From Streptomyces curacoi (GTDB lineage Bacteria; Actinomycetota; Actinomycetes; Streptomycetales; Streptomycetaceae), in assembly GCF_001513975.1 (NCBI RefSeq), contig NZ_KQ947986.1, positions 162,051-226,050 of the forward strand: a DNA stretch of 64,000 bases. The letters run 5' to 3'. Below the pieces are notes generated by a model that saw nothing but the letters and a program-made list of their open reading frames with translations, was not told the origin of the DNA and did no database searches. Below are positions 9,024 through 22,358 of this stretch, in pieces. Position numbers and translations under genes: made by a program. Within the stretch, counting starts at the first letter, position 1, and each line of letters starts with the position of its first letter.

Positions 9024-9547
9024 ACCCGCACTCAGCCCGAAGCACCGTTAGCGGCAGCGTAGAAGGCCCACGGCCATCCCGCGCGCGCAACCGGCAAACC
9101 TGACACCTCCAGCCCCCCACCGCAGCGGGAGCAGGCAGTAGCCGCAGTCAACACCCCGGGCGTCGCCCGTGCGTAACCGCCGAGACTTCTCCCTGGCGGC
9201 GCCGGTGCAGGAAACAGCCCTGTCACAGCGATAGCAGCTAACGGGCTTCGCCACAAACGGACCCGGCCCGTCAGCGGCCGAAGCTGCGGTGACCCGTCTG
9301 CCGACCCGCGCCCCGGTATACCGCCGGGCCGCCAGCTTCCTCCGTCCCCGCGCTTCTGAATGCGGGTGTCCTTCGCGTTGTACGTCCTCCCATACTCCGA
9401 GCCGCCGCGGGACCCTCAGCGCGTTGCCCTGCAGGGTGATTCCCAACCCCCAGGGCGGTGCTGTCGGGTTTGCGTTCCCACGAGATCGACGACGACGCCC
9501 ACTTCGGCAAGCAGGGTCGCGGCGTGGGGGCTGGGCTGGCGCCTTCC
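9024..9547. other. Intergenic region without a recognisable gene
   Basis: About 520 bp lie between the methyltransferase and the DUF262 gene. Short minus-strand frames exist, for example one with CSRCGG and another with CYRCDRAVSC near 9100-9260, but they lack ribosome binding sites and neighbours and look like fragments or shadows. The methyltransferase promoter should be here. Confidence 0.4.
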
Positions 9548-11263
9548 TCAGCGCGGCCAGGTACGCACCGCGAGTGCCGCCAGACGCTCCTGCCTGGTCT
9601 GGATCTGCTCAGGGGTCCAGGCGGCGCACTCTCCGACCTCACGTGTCAAGGTCAGCTGCGAGCGCTTGAAGGTCTCGGCTTTCTCCTTGAACGGCTTATT
9701 CCCCAAGCGTGAGTTGGATCCCGCCGTCAGCAGCACCATGTTACCCAGCCGGTAGATCCAGCTATCGGCGTCCTCCCGGTTGCCGCTGTGCGCGAGGAAC
9801 TCCAACCAGTCCTCGGCCAGAGCATTTTGCGGGTAGACGTGTTCGAGATTGACCTCGTTGGGATTGTCGTTGGGCACGAACTCCGGCTGCCCCTCCTTAC
9901 GGGCCGTCCTCTCCAACGCAATCAGGTAGTACCTGGCTATTTTGCTGGCCTCGCCGCGTCCGAGGGTCGCCAGGCCGAACTGCGCCTTGAAGTCACTGTC
10001 CGAGGGAATAAGCTCGTTCACTCGCTGCCGGATCTGCGGCACCGTCGTGATCTCGCCCTTCCTGATAGCCATGGCAATCTGGGAGTACAGCTCCTCGTAC
10101 CGGCCCCGGTTGATGCCGCCGGTGACCATGCCGCGCACCGACCAGCCGATCATCGCCTTCAGCAGCTTCTCGATCTGCAGCGCCGTCAGACACTCGACCG
10201 CGGCCAGCAGCAGAATCTTGTTAGGGACGAGGTTGAACAGCGCCAGGGTGTCCAGCGCCGGCTTACGCGCCGAGCACTTCTCCGCCCAAATTTCATGGCC
10301 CGAGTCGGACAGCGCAGCATAGATCCGCGCCGCCGTCAGCAGCTCCTCTGAGAAGGAGAGGGCATCCTGACTGCGAACAACCTCCTTGCGCATCTTCGCA
10401 TACAGATCACGCTCGGTGACCTTCCCAACCCGCGAACTCCAGTAATGACGCAGGAACTTAGTGAACTTGTCATTCGCCGCCGTCAGCGACAGAGCCCCAA
10501 TGGCCTTGTGCCAGTTGTTGCGCACTGAGTCCAGGTGCCCCTTTGCCGCGCCGAAGAGATGGTTCTTCAGCAAGTCGGCGGTCGTCAGATCCGCACCGCG
10601 ATTGTTGAGCGTCTCGAAAATGACGTAGGCGTCCGCCTCCGACGGCGTCTCCACCACCGCGAGCTGCGCCCGGTGCTGCACATACTTCACCCACTGCAAC
10701 AACTCGCGGGTGGCCTCTGCGCCGTAGCGCTCGCTCAGCTCCTCCAACTCCCGGCGGAAAAAGCCGTACGCCTTAACGATGTCGGAGTCAGCACGCTTGG
10801 CTGGCAGCACAGGCAGCGCACTGCGCGTCACGATGGCATGAAAACGCGGATTGTCCTCCTCGTTGAGCTTGAGGTGCGGCTCCGTCCCTTCCGCATCCCA
10901 CGCCTGACTCGCCAGGAACTCATCACCGATCAACTGCGCGCGGCCGTGATTCAAACGATGCAGCTCATCACGGATCGCGGCAATAAGCAGCGAAGACGTC
11001 ACCAGACGCTGCTGGCCATCAATAATCTTCTTCCGATCCTCCGCACCGTCCTGGGTCAGCACAATCGTGCCGAAAAAATACTCCTCCTCTGCCCCCGAAC
11101 GAATCGCACGACTCAGATCCGTCCAGTAGTCCAGCACCTCCTGGTCTACCTTCCAGCAGTAAGCCCGCTGAAACTGAGGAACAATCAACCGATCATTGCG
11201 CAGAATCTCCCCGATACCTACCAAGTTGAGCTGAAGCGTCGTACTGCCGTGACCCGATGCCAT
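9548..11263 (-). CDS. DUF262-DUF1524 nuclease, SspE/GmrSD-like
   Basis: The 571-residue protein starts with a DUF262 domain containing VPQFQRAYCW (about 29-37) and the nucleotide-binding-type motif DGQQR (82-86). It ends with a DUF1524 HNH-like nuclease region with EHVYPQN (H475, N480) and RLGNMVLL (505-512). This is the domain order of GmrSD and of SspE, a phosphorothioate-sensing GTPase-nickase that protects against phage. Its place beside dnd genes suggests it is the restriction arm reading the phosphorothioate mark. The ATG at 11263 lies about 7 nt below a TAGACT box, giving a leaderless start. ATG 11293, with AAAGG upstream, is an alternative. The open frame upstream of that is an antisense shadow of an IS remnant. 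Confidence 0.85.
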   Translation of the reverse strand: MASGHGSTTLQLNLVGIGEILRNDRLIVPQFQRAYCWKVDQEVLDYWTDLSRAIRSGAEEEYFFGTIVLTQDGAEDRKKIIDGQQRLVTSSLLIAAIRDELHRLNHGRAQLIGDEFLASQAWDAEGTEPHLKLNEEDNPRFHAIVTRSALPVLPAKRADSDIVKAYGFFRRELEELSERYGAEATRELLQWVKYVQHRAQLAVVETPSEADAYVIFETLNNRGADLTTADLLKNHLFGAAKGHLDSVRNNWHKAIGALSLTAANDKFTKFLRHYWSSRVGKVTERDLYAKMRKEVVRSQDALSFSEELLTAARIYAALSDSGHEIWAEKCSARKPALDTLALFNLVPNKILLLAAVECLTALQIEKLLKAMIGWSVRGMVTGGINRGRYEELYSQIAMAIRKGEITTVPQIRQRVNELIPSDSDFKAQFGLATLGRGEASKIARYYLIALERTARKEGQPEFVPNDNPNEVNLEHVYPQNALAEDWLEFLAHSGNREDADSWIYRLGNMVLLTAGSNSRLGNKPFKEKAETFKRSQLTLTREVGECAAWTPEQIQTRQERLAALAVRTWPR

Positions 11264-11315
11264 GACCAGTAGTCTAACCAGTCGCAGCACCATCTTGTAT
11301 GACCTTTCATCAGGG

Positions 11316-11956
11316 GCCTTAACGTGACGACACCGGTGACATCGACGTCTCCCTCGGTCTGGACGTCGGCAAGAGTGAAACCACGCCACCGCCGTCACCC
11401 TGGATGGGAAGATGGCGTTCGACAAACGCCTGCCCAACACCGAACGCAAGCTCCGCGAGCTGTTCGCGAAACTCCGGGCCAGGCACGGAACCGTCCTGGT
11501 TGTCGTCGACCAGCCGCCCTCGATCGAGGCATTACTTCTGACAGTGGCCCGAGTCATGGGCTGTGAGGACCAGGCGATCGCCGAGCTGGAGTTGATCGTC
11601 GGCTTCGACGACGACCTGGCCGGCGAGGCCACCGGGGTAGCAAACCGGCTGCACGGCCCTGTTGACGCAGATCCACCCGTCGCTGGAGCAGTGCTGGGGC
11701 CGCGGTTACAGCACCCAGCCGTCCTCACCCTGCTGGAACGATTAGGGTCACCGACGCGGATCCGCAAGGCTGGCCGTCGGCGGCTGGTCACCCTGCTGCG
11801 GCCGAAGGCGCCGAGGATGGCCGAACGGCTGATCGATGAGATCTTCGCTTCGTTGGACGAGCAGACCGTGACGGCCCCGGACGCCGAGGAGGCCGCGTTG
11901 ATCGGCCAAAGACTGGCCGGTTCACTGACGGCCGTCCTTGACCAGCGCAAGCTGCC
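11316..11956 (+). pseudogene. IS110-family transposase fragment
   Basis: The translation resembles IS110-type DEDD transposases. An N-terminal DIDVSLGLDVGKSE lies near 11330, then in another frame HATAVTLDGKMAFDKRLPN. The piece between MGCE and DQAIAELEL lacks the roughly 45-residue block expected there, including catalytic acidic residues. Two compensating one-base shifts disturb the stretch around 11660-11700 (HGLLTQIHPSLEQ appears in a different frame). Homology stops near LDQRKL at about 11955, where integrase sequence of opposite strand begins. It is therefore a non-functional remnant, useful mainly as a marker of past insertion. Confidence 0.8.
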
Positions 11957-12560
11957 CGGGCCTCCCCGTTGCGCAGCCGCATCCCGCCCTCATCACGATC
12001 TCCAGCGCGAGATCGTCACCCGCGACCACCAGTGCTCTTGGACCCCTTTCACCGGGTCGTCCGCCATCGCCCCCTTGTCATAGGCGTCCCGCAGAATCGT
12101 CTTCAGGACGCGGCAGTTGTTGACCTGATTCTCCCGGCCTACCCCGCCCGCCTCCAATTCGTCCAGGAAACAGCTCGATGGCGAGCGGCGTCACGGTATT
12201 CAGCTTTCGCGAGCCCAGGCGCGGAAATATGTGCACGTTGAGGGGACTGTCGACGTGCTCGCCTGTGGAGTACTGAGGCATCTTCCGCTGCCGGGTCCAC
12301 CACTGATTCGCGTATTCCGCCACCGTCTTCTGACCCAGCTCGCGGCGGGTCTCCGCCACGGACGGATCCGTGCGCTTCTTCTCCGTATAGATCTGCGCCG
12401 AGGCGTTCGTTCGCGTCATCCTGCGTGCCAAAGCCGCCCTCCTCGGACCGCTTTCCCAGACCGTTCCGGAAACGGATTGTGTACGAGTGCGGGCACCGAG
12501 AGGGCCGCGCGCAGCTGCAGTCCTTGAAGAAACGACCCCATACCGCTGGCGAGCTGACGA
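11957..12560 (-). pseudogene. Broken tyrosine recombinase (integrase)
   Basis: Pieces of a phage-type integrase appear in successive minus-strand frames. They are: an N-terminal-like FGTQDDANE; then ASAQIYTEKKRTDPSVAE and the core-binding TVAEYANQWW and LNVHIFPRLGSRKLNTV; then after an extra T near 12170 ELEAGGVGRENQVNN and TILRDAYDKGAMADDP; then LALEIVMRAG and RLRNGEARA near the catalytic Arg region. At least three frame changes are needed, and the C-terminal catalytic half is gone, cut at the IS110 junction. It most likely mobilised the dnd island or an older element. No attachment-site duplication was recognised in the window. Confidence 0.75.
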
Positions 12561-12878
12561 GCCACGAAACACGCCCTTCCGCACGCGAGCCGGAACATCC
12601 GCGCCCAGGCCCCGCCGCAACGGTCACCAAGTCAGCAAGCCGGGACGCCTCCGCGCCCAATGCTGACCGTTTGCTGACCCGAACGGTCTGATCATGCCTC
12701 TGACCTGCACAAATGCCCGGATGCTAGATCTTGGACTTGAACATGGTGCGCAGCATGGAGTGCTCCGAGTGGTCGGCTCCCTGCCTGCTGGTGCAGGTCA
12801 AGGGCTGTTCTGTGCACGGGCGGCTCCAGGGTACGCAGCGGGGCCCCGGCTGTGCACCGAGACCCCGGTCACGTTCGA
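12561..12878. other. Spacer between island scar and GH2 gene
   Basis: About 320 bp downstream of the GH2 gene contain no supported gene. It marks the likely boundary between the acquired left island and resident sequence. No tRNA or direct repeat was seen. Confidence 0.4.
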
Positions 12879-16856
<3,978 letters not shown>

Positions 16857-17045
16857 TCAGATCCTGTGCGGTGCTGTTGAGAAACCGAACGCACACTAGG
16901 TTGTGAACACAGGTGAAGCAATGATGCTGTCGAGGTTTGTGTGTTCCTGGGGGGTCACGCTGCCGACCTTGGCCGAATCCCGCCCCTCGTTCCCGGCTCC
17001 GCTCCCGCCCGCTCCCCCGCTTGCCCCGCCCCCGCTTTCGCGGCT

Positions 17046-18941
17046 CTACGCCGCCGCCTCGATCTCCGTCACCTCACCGGATCGCTGCTCGAACTGCGTT
17101 CGGTACAGCTCGGCGTAGCGTCCGTCGGCCGCCAGCAACGCGTCGTGGGTGCCGCGTTCGACGACGCGGCCGGCCTCGACGACCAGGATCAGGTCGGCCG
17201 CCCGTACGGTGGACAGCCGGTGGGCGATGACGAGCGCGGTCCTGCCCTCCAGCGCCTCGGTGAGCGCCTCCTGCACGGCGGCCTCGGAGGTGTTGTCGAG
17301 GTGGGCGGTGGCCTCGTCGAGGATGACGACACGCTGGCGGGCCAGCAGCAGCCGGGCGATGGTCATGCGTTGACGTTCGCCGCCGGAGAGCCGGTAGCCG
17401 CGCTCGCCGACGACCGTGTCCAGGCCGTCGGGCAGAGACCGTACGAGATCGTCGAGCCGGGCGCGGCGCAGGGCGTCCCAGAGCTCGGCGTCGGTGGCGG
17501 CGGGGCGGGCCAGCAGCAGGTTGGCGCGGACGGTGTCGTGGAAGAGGTGGCCGTCCTGGGTCACCATGCCGAGCGTGGCGCGCAGGGCCTCGGCGCTCAG
17601 GTCACGGACATCGACGCCGCCCACGCGTACGGCCCCCTCGTCGATGTCGTACAGCCGCGGCAGCAGCTGGGCGACGGTCGACTTGCCCGCGCCGGACGAG
17701 CCGACCAGGGCGACCGTCTGCCCGGGCTCGGCGCGGAAGGAGATGCCGCGCAGCACCTCGGCGCCGCCGCGCGTGTCGAGGGTCGCGACCTCCTCCAGGG
17801 AGGCGAGGGAGACCTTGTCGGCGGAGGGGTAGCCGAAGCGGACGTTCTCGAACTCCACCGAGACCGGGCCCTCGGGGACCTTCTTCGCGTCCGGCTTCTC
17901 CTCGATGAGCGGCTTGAGGTCGAGCACCTCGAAGACGCGCTCGAAGCTCACCAGCGCGCTCATCACCTCCACACGCGCCCCGGCGAGCGCCGTGAGCGGC
18001 GCGTACATCCGGGTCAGCAGCAGCGCCAGCGAGACGACGGCGCCCGGCTCCAGCGTGCCGCGCAGGGCGAACCAGCCGCCGAGGCCGTAGACCAGCGCGA
18101 GGGCCAGAGCCGAGACCAGGGTGAGCGCGGTGATGAACACCGACTGGGCGGTGGCCGTGCGCACACCGATGTCCGCGACCCGGCGGGCCCGGGCCGCGAA
18201 CTCCGCCGACTCCTCCTCGGGACGGCCGAAGAGCTTGATCAGCGTGGCGCCGGGCGCGGAGAAGCGCTCGGTCATGCGGGTGCCCATCGCCGCGTTGAGC
18301 GCGGCCGCCTCCCGCTGCATACGGGCCATGCGGTGGCCCATGCGCCGGGCCGGGATCACGAACACCGGGAGCAGGACGAGGGCGAGCAGGGTGATCTGCC
18401 AGGACAGGGTGAGCATGACCGCCAGGGTGAGCAGCAGCGTGACGAGGTTGCTGACCACTCCGGAGAGGGTGTTGCTGAAGGCGCGCTGGGCGCCGATGAC
18501 GTCGTTGTTGAGACGGGAGACGAGCGCTCCCGTACGAGTACGCGTGAAGAACGCGACCGGCATGCGCTGCACATGATCGAACACAGCCGTACGGAGATCG
18601 AGGATGAGGCCCTCCCCGAGGGTCGCCGAAAGCCGCCTCCCGAGGATGCCGAGCGCCGCCTCCGCCACCGCGATCAGGGCGATCAGCAGGGCCAGGCGGA
18701 CGACCGTGGCCTCGTCGCCGCGGGTCACGATCGCGTCGACGACGCGTCCGGCGAGTACGGGGGTGGCGACGGCGAGGAGCGCGGTCACCACCCCGAGCAC
18801 GACGAAGAGCGCGATCCTACGGCGGTGCGGGCGGGCGAACGCGCCGATGCGGCGCAGCGTGGCGCGGGCGAACGGGCGGCGCTCCCGCTCGGCGTTCATG
18901 ACGCTGTGCAGCTGGGTCCAGGCTGTGGTTTCCATGCTCAT
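17046..18941 (-). CDS. ABC exporter, fused permease and ATPase
   Basis: A 631-residue half-transporter of the multidrug/lipid exporter type. The membrane domain (about residues 40-330) has six hydrophobic segments. The ATPase domain has Walker A GSSGAGKST (414-422), signature LSGGERQ (518-524) and Walker B VVILDEAT (538-545). It probably works as a homodimer, exporting a drug, lipid or peptide. The substrate is unknown. ATG 18941 (MSMETTAW) is used; a second ATG follows two codons later. A perfect palindrome 17 bp upstream suggests control by a local repressor that is not itself encoded next to the gene. Confidence 0.92.
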   Translation of the reverse strand: MSMETTAWTQLHSVMNAERERRPFARATLRRIGAFARPHRRRIALFVVLGVVTALLAVATPVLAGRVVDAIVTRGDEATVVRLALLIALIAVAEAALGILGRRLSATLGEGLILDLRTAVFDHVQRMPVAFFTRTRTGALVSRLNNDVIGAQRAFSNTLSGVVSNLVTLLLTLAVMLTLSWQITLLALVLLPVFVIPARRMGHRMARMQREAAALNAAMGTRMTERFSAPGATLIKLFGRPEEESAEFAARARRVADIGVRTATAQSVFITALTLVSALALALVYGLGGWFALRGTLEPGAVVSLALLLTRMYAPLTALAGARVEVMSALVSFERVFEVLDLKPLIEEKPDAKKVPEGPVSVEFENVRFGYPSADKVSLASLEEVATLDTRGGAEVLRGISFRAEPGQTVALVGSSGAGKSTVAQLLPRLYDIDEGAVRVGGVDVRDLSAEALRATLGMVTQDGHLFHDTVRANLLLARPAATDAELWDALRRARLDDLVRSLPDGLDTVVGERGYRLSGGERQRMTIARLLLARQRVVILDEATAHLDNTSEAAVQEALTEALEGRTALVIAHRLSTVRAADLILVVEAGRVVERGTHDALLAADGRYAELYRTQFEQRSGEVTEIEAAA

Positions 18942-18957
18942 GGAAAGAAACCTAGAA

Positions 18958-18975
18958 CCTCAAGCAATCTTGAGG
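18958..18975 (-). promoter_or_regulatory. Palindromic operator upstream of the ABC exporter
   Basis: CCTCAAG-CAAT-CTTGAGG is a perfect 7-bp inverted repeat with a 4-nt centre, ending 17 bp before the exporter start codon. Its position suits repressor binding over the promoter or 5' leader. MarR- or TetR-like regulators use sites of this size; the regulator is unknown. Confidence 0.5.
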
Positions 18976-19071
18976 TCAAGGGCGTTCTCGGGGCCGAGAG
19001 TGCTGTCGGGGCCGAGAGTGTTCTTGAGGCCGAGGGTGCCCCCGGCGCCGAGAGTGTTCTCGGGGCGTCCT
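18964..19071. repeat. Six tandem 18-bp units
   Basis: Six consecutive 18-bp units can be aligned, with the consensus core CGGGGCCGAGAGTG and units beginning at 18964, 18982, 19000, 19018, 19036 and 19054. The first unit overlaps the right arm of the exporter palindrome. The array fills the space between the exporter and the YbhN-like gene. Confidence 0.7.
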
Positions 19072-19118
19072 CGCTGTCGCAACCCGCCGTTGGCGCAGAG
19101 TGGAGAGCCTCTGCGGAT

Positions 19119-20084
19119 GTGACAGCGGTACGACTCTCCCCGGGACGCCTGCTCCGGCGTGTCCCGGTCCGCCGGATACTGTGCCTGCTCCCGCTCGCCC
19201 TCGTCGCCGCGGTCGCGGTGCGCCACCGGTCCGTGCTCGCCGAGGGCGTCGGCCATCTGGCGACGGCGAAGTGGCCATGGCTGCTCGCCGCGGCCTGCGC
19301 CACCTGTCTGACCTGGGTCGCGGCGGCGGTGACCCGGCAGGGCGCGGTCGTCGACCGGCTGCCGAGACTGCGGCTGCTCGCCACGCAGTTCGCGGCGGGC
19401 TCGGCCAACCACCTGCTGCCCACCGGCCTCGGCGCGAGCGCGGTCAATCTGCGTTTCATGACGGTCTGCGGGCTGCCGCTCGCCCGCTCCTCGGCCGCGC
19501 TGGCGCTATATCTGCTCGCGGAGAGCGTGGCCCGGGTCGGCCTGCTGGCAGCGCTGCTGATCGCCTTCCCCGACGCGCTGCGTCTCGGGCCACTGCTGCC
19601 GACGGGGGCGTGGGGGCCGCTGCTGGGTGTCATCGCCGCCGCGGCGGTCGTGGTGGTGGCCGTCTTCGCACTCGTACGCCGGTTGCGCACCGCAGTGCTC
19701 ACGTTCCTGCGCACCGCGCTGCACGAGGCACGCTCGGTGCACACCCGCCCGTCCCGGGCGCTGGCGCTGTGGGGCGGTTCGCTGGCCTTCCCCGTGCTCC
19801 AGGCGGCCGGGCTGGTCCTGGTCGGGCTCGCCCTGGGACTGCCGGTGCGGCCCGTCCACATGGCGCTCGCGTATCTGGCGGCGACCGTCGCCGTCGCCCT
19901 GGTGCCCACGCCGGGCGGCCTGGGCTCGGTCGAGGCGGCGCTGGTCGTGGCGCTGGTGGCGGCGGGTGGCCCGGTGGCGGTGGCGACGGCGGTGGTGCTG
20001 GCGTACCGGATCATCACGGTGTGGCTGCCGCTGCTGCCGGGGGCGTTGACGCTGGGTGCGCTGGTGCGGTGGAAGGTCATCTGA
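19119..20084 (+). CDS. YbhN/lysylphosphatidylglycerol synthase TM-region family membrane protein
   Basis: The 321-residue protein has about eight hydrophobic segments and the family motif FAAGSANHLLPTGLGASAVNLRFM. A C-terminal VPTPGGLGSVEAALV loop is also typical of the LPG_synthase_TM (YbhN) family. Members are inner-membrane proteins linked to lipid flipping or transport; no catalytic LPG domain is attached here. I chose GTG 19119 because the upstream in-frame sequence runs into the 18-bp tandem repeats. The nearest GGAG is about 13 bp upstream, so the start is not certain. A following hydratase gene lies 47 bp downstream and may be co-transcribed. Confidence 0.8.
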   Translation: MTAVRLSPGRLLRRVPVRRILCLLPLALVAAVAVRHRSVLAEGVGHLATAKWPWLLAAACATCLTWVAAAVTRQGAVVDRLPRLRLLATQFAAGSANHLLPTGLGASAVNLRFMTVCGLPLARSSAALALYLLAESVARVGLLAALLIAFPDALRLGPLLPTGAWGPLLGVIAAAAVVVVAVFALVRRLRTAVLTFLRTALHEARSVHTRPSRALALWGGSLAFPVLQAAGLVLVGLALGLPVRPVHMALAYLAATVAVALVPTPGGLGSVEAALVVALVAAGGPVAVATAVVLAYRIITVWLPLLPGALTLGALVRWKVI

Positions 20085-20131
20085 CCGCCCAGTAACGTGC
20101 GGGGTCGGACTCACGGAAAAGGGGCCCCGCC

Positions 20132-20896
20132 ATGCCGGTCCGCGTCGAGCGCCAGGAGCACGTCACCACCGTCGTCCTTTCCCGGCCCGAGGTCCGGAAC
20201 GCGGTGGACGGCCCGACCGCGGCCGAACTCGCCGCTGCCTTCCGGGAGTTCGAGGCGGACGACGAGGCGCGGGTGGCGGTGCTGTGGGGCGAGGGCGGCA
20301 CGTTCTGCGCGGGCGCCGACCTCAAGGCGCTGGGCAGCGAGCGGGGCAACCGGGTCACGCCGGAGGGGGACGGTCCGATGGGGCCGACCCGGCTGCGGCT
20401 GTCGAAGCCGGTGATCGCCGCGGTCGCGGGGCACGCGGTGGCGGGCGGCCTCGAACTCGCCCTGTGGTGCGATCTGCGGGTCGCCGAGGAGGACGCCGTC
20501 TTCGGTGTGTTCTGCCGCCGCTGGGGCGTGCCGCTGATCGACGGCGGCACGGTACGGCTGCCCCGGCTGATCGGCACGAGCCGCGCGCTGGACATGATCC
20601 TGACCGGACGGCCGGTGCCCGCGCGCGAGGCCCACGAGATGGGGCTCGCCAACCGTGTCGTGCCGACGGGCCGCGCCCGCGCCGAGGCGGAGGAGCTGGC
20701 CGCCACGATCGCCCGGTTCCCGCAGGACTGCCTGCGCGCCGACCGTGCGTCCGTGCTCGACCAGGACGGGCGGGCGGAAGAAGCCGCGCTGCGGGGTGAA
20801 CTCCGCCACGGCATGGGGGTGCTGGCAACGAGCCTGGAGGGCGCCGCCCGGTTCGGGTCCGGGGCCGGGCGGCACGGCTCGTTCACGGACCTGTGA
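20132..20896 (+). CDS. Enoyl-CoA hydratase/isomerase family protein
   Basis: A 254-residue crotonase-fold protein. The oxyanion-hole segments FCAGADLKAL (about 52-61) and GHAVAGGLELAL (about 99-110) are present, together with IDGGTVRLPRLIG and the usual C-terminal ANRVVP. It should act on acyl-CoA thioesters; whether as hydratase, isomerase or hydrolase cannot be decided. The ATG follows an AAAAGGGG ribosome binding site. It is likely co-transcribed with the YbhN-like gene upstream. Confidence 0.9.
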   Translation: MPVRVERQEHVTTVVLSRPEVRNAVDGPTAAELAAAFREFEADDEARVAVLWGEGGTFCAGADLKALGSERGNRVTPEGDGPMGPTRLRLSKPVIAAVAGHAVAGGLELALWCDLRVAEEDAVFGVFCRRWGVPLIDGGTVRLPRLIGTSRALDMILTGRPVPAREAHEMGLANRVVPTGRARAEAEELAATIARFPQDCLRADRASVLDQDGRAEEAALRGELRHGMGVLATSLEGAARFGSGAGRHGSFTDL

Positions 20897-21239
20897 CGGC
20901 GCCGTCCGGCCACTGCCACCGGCGCATGCGGCGGTGAGCGGCCCTCGTGCGACGCCCGAGCATCCAGCGCGCCTCCCGAAGCAGCCGTTCGGCCCTCCGA
21001 AGGAGCCCGAGTTCGCTGGAGAATGCCCGAAAAGCAACCGATGAGGCCGTCCGGCTGACGCTCCCGGCACGAACACGTGTACCCGATACGGCAGGATGAG
21101 CCCTCGCGCCGGTCTCGGGGGAAGGGGTGGCCGGCGCGACGGCACATCGCGGAAATCGAGCAGGTGACAACGTGACGAGACCTCACATCCGGCCGTCGGC
21201 GAAGGAATTCGCCGCAGCTCTTGCTTTCGGGGGTGACCG
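20897..21239. other. Intergenic region before the MscS channel
   Basis: About 340 bp with no supported reading frame or repeat. The mscS promoter should be within it, but no clear element was recognised. Confidence 0.4.
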
Positions 21240-22334
21240 GTGAAGCGAGCGCTCACTGTGGACGACCTGGTCGTCGCCGGGATCGCGCTGGCGGCCGGTC
21301 TGCTCGCGGCCTTCCTGCTGCGGATGCTGCTGCGCTGGCTGGGCAAGCACGCCGACCGCACCCGCTGGAGCGGCGACGACCTCATCGTGGACGCGCTGCG
21401 GACCGTGGTGCCGTGGGCGGCGTTCCTCGGCGGCGCGGCCTCCGCGGGCGCGGCGCTGCCGCTGACCCGCACGGTCCAGCACAACGTCAACAAGACCCTG
21501 ACCGTGCTGTTCATCTTCGTCGTGACGCTGGCGGTGGCCCGCGGGGTCGCCGGACTGATGCGGACGGTCACCCAGTCCCGCCCGGGCGTCGCCGGCTCCG
21601 CCACCATCTTCGTCAACATCACCCGGATCCTGGTCCTGGCCATCGGCTTCCTGGTGGTGCTGCAGACGCTGGGCATCTCCATAGCGCCGCTGCTCACCGC
21701 CCTGGGCGTCGGCGGTCTGGCGGTCGCGCTGGCCCTGCAGGACACGCTCGCCAACCTCTTCGCGGGCATCCACATCCTCGCCTCCAAGACCGTCCAGCCC
21801 GGCGACTACATCCGGCTGAGCAGCGGCGAGGAGGGCTACGTCGAGGACATCAACTGGCGTCAGACGACGGTCCGCAACCTGTCCAACAACCTGGTCGTGA
21901 TCCCCAACGGGGAGCTCGCGAAGACGAACATGACCAACTTCATGCGGCCCGAGGAGCAGTTGACGATCCTGGTCCAGGTCGGCGTCGCCTACGACAGCGA
22001 CCTGGAGCATGTCGAGCGGGTGACGAACGAGGTCATCGGCGAGGTGATGACCGAGGTCGAGGGGGCCGTACCGGACCACGAACCGATCATCCGCTTCCAC
22101 ACCTTCGGCGACTCGCGGATCGGCTTCACCGTCATCCTGGGCGTCGGCGAGTTCAGCGACCAGTACCGGATCAAGCACGAGTTCATCAAGCGCCTGCACA
22201 AGCGCTACCGCCTGGAGGGCATCCGCATCCCGGCACCCACGCGGACGGTGGCGATCCAGCAGGGGACGGTGGCCATACCGCAACAGCGCGGCCCGGAGGA
22301 GGCGGACGAAGTGGCCTCCGTCCGCCTCGACTGA
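21240..22334 (+). CDS. MscS-family mechanosensitive channel
   Basis: A 364-residue membrane protein with about four N-terminal hydrophobic segments and the MscS pore-lining and beta-domain signature: LTALGVGGLAVALALQDTLANLFAG, here cited as ALGVGGLAVALALQ, followed by VQPGDYIRL and VIPNGELAKTNMTN. It would release solutes on hypo-osmotic shock. The start is GTG 21240 with GGGGGTGA immediately upstream; there is no closer ATG. It is monocistronic and converges on a secreted peptidase gene. Its last codons contain a 10-bp hairpin. Confidence 0.92.
   Translation: MKRALTVDDLVVAGIALAAGLLAAFLLRMLLRWLGKHADRTRWSGDDLIVDALRTVVPWAAFLGGAASAGAALPLTRTVQHNVNKTLTVLFIFVVTLAVARGVAGLMRTVTQSRPGVAGSATIFVNITRILVLAIGFLVVLQTLGISIAPLLTALGVGGLAVALALQDTLANLFAGIHILASKTVQPGDYIRLSSGEEGYVEDINWRQTTVRNLSNNLVVIPNGELAKTNMTNFMRPEEQLTILVQVGVAYDSDLEHVERVTNEVIGEVMTEVEGAVPDHEPIIRFHTFGDSRIGFTVILGVGEFSDQYRIKHEFIKRLHKRYRLEGIRIPAPTRTVAIQQGTVAIPQQRGPEEADEVASVRLD
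22299..22328. terminator. Hairpin between convergent mscS and M1 peptidase genes
   Basis: GAGGCGGACG (22299-22308) pairs perfectly with CGTCCGCCTC (22319-22328) around a 10-nt loop, inside the last codons of the channel gene. It may serve as a terminator for both converging genes. Confidence 0.5.
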
Positions 22335-22358
22335 GCTCGCTTGTTCGGCTGAGCTCTC

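Noticed and set aside
9032..9446. Small Cys-containing minus-strand frames after the methyltransferase
   Set aside because: No ribosome binding site, no clear family, and the Cys pairs fall in different frames.
16941..19118. 5' extension of the YbhN-like frame to a 1047-residue protein
   Set aside because: The extension is antisense to the ABC exporter and runs through tandem repeats; the real protein begins near 19119.
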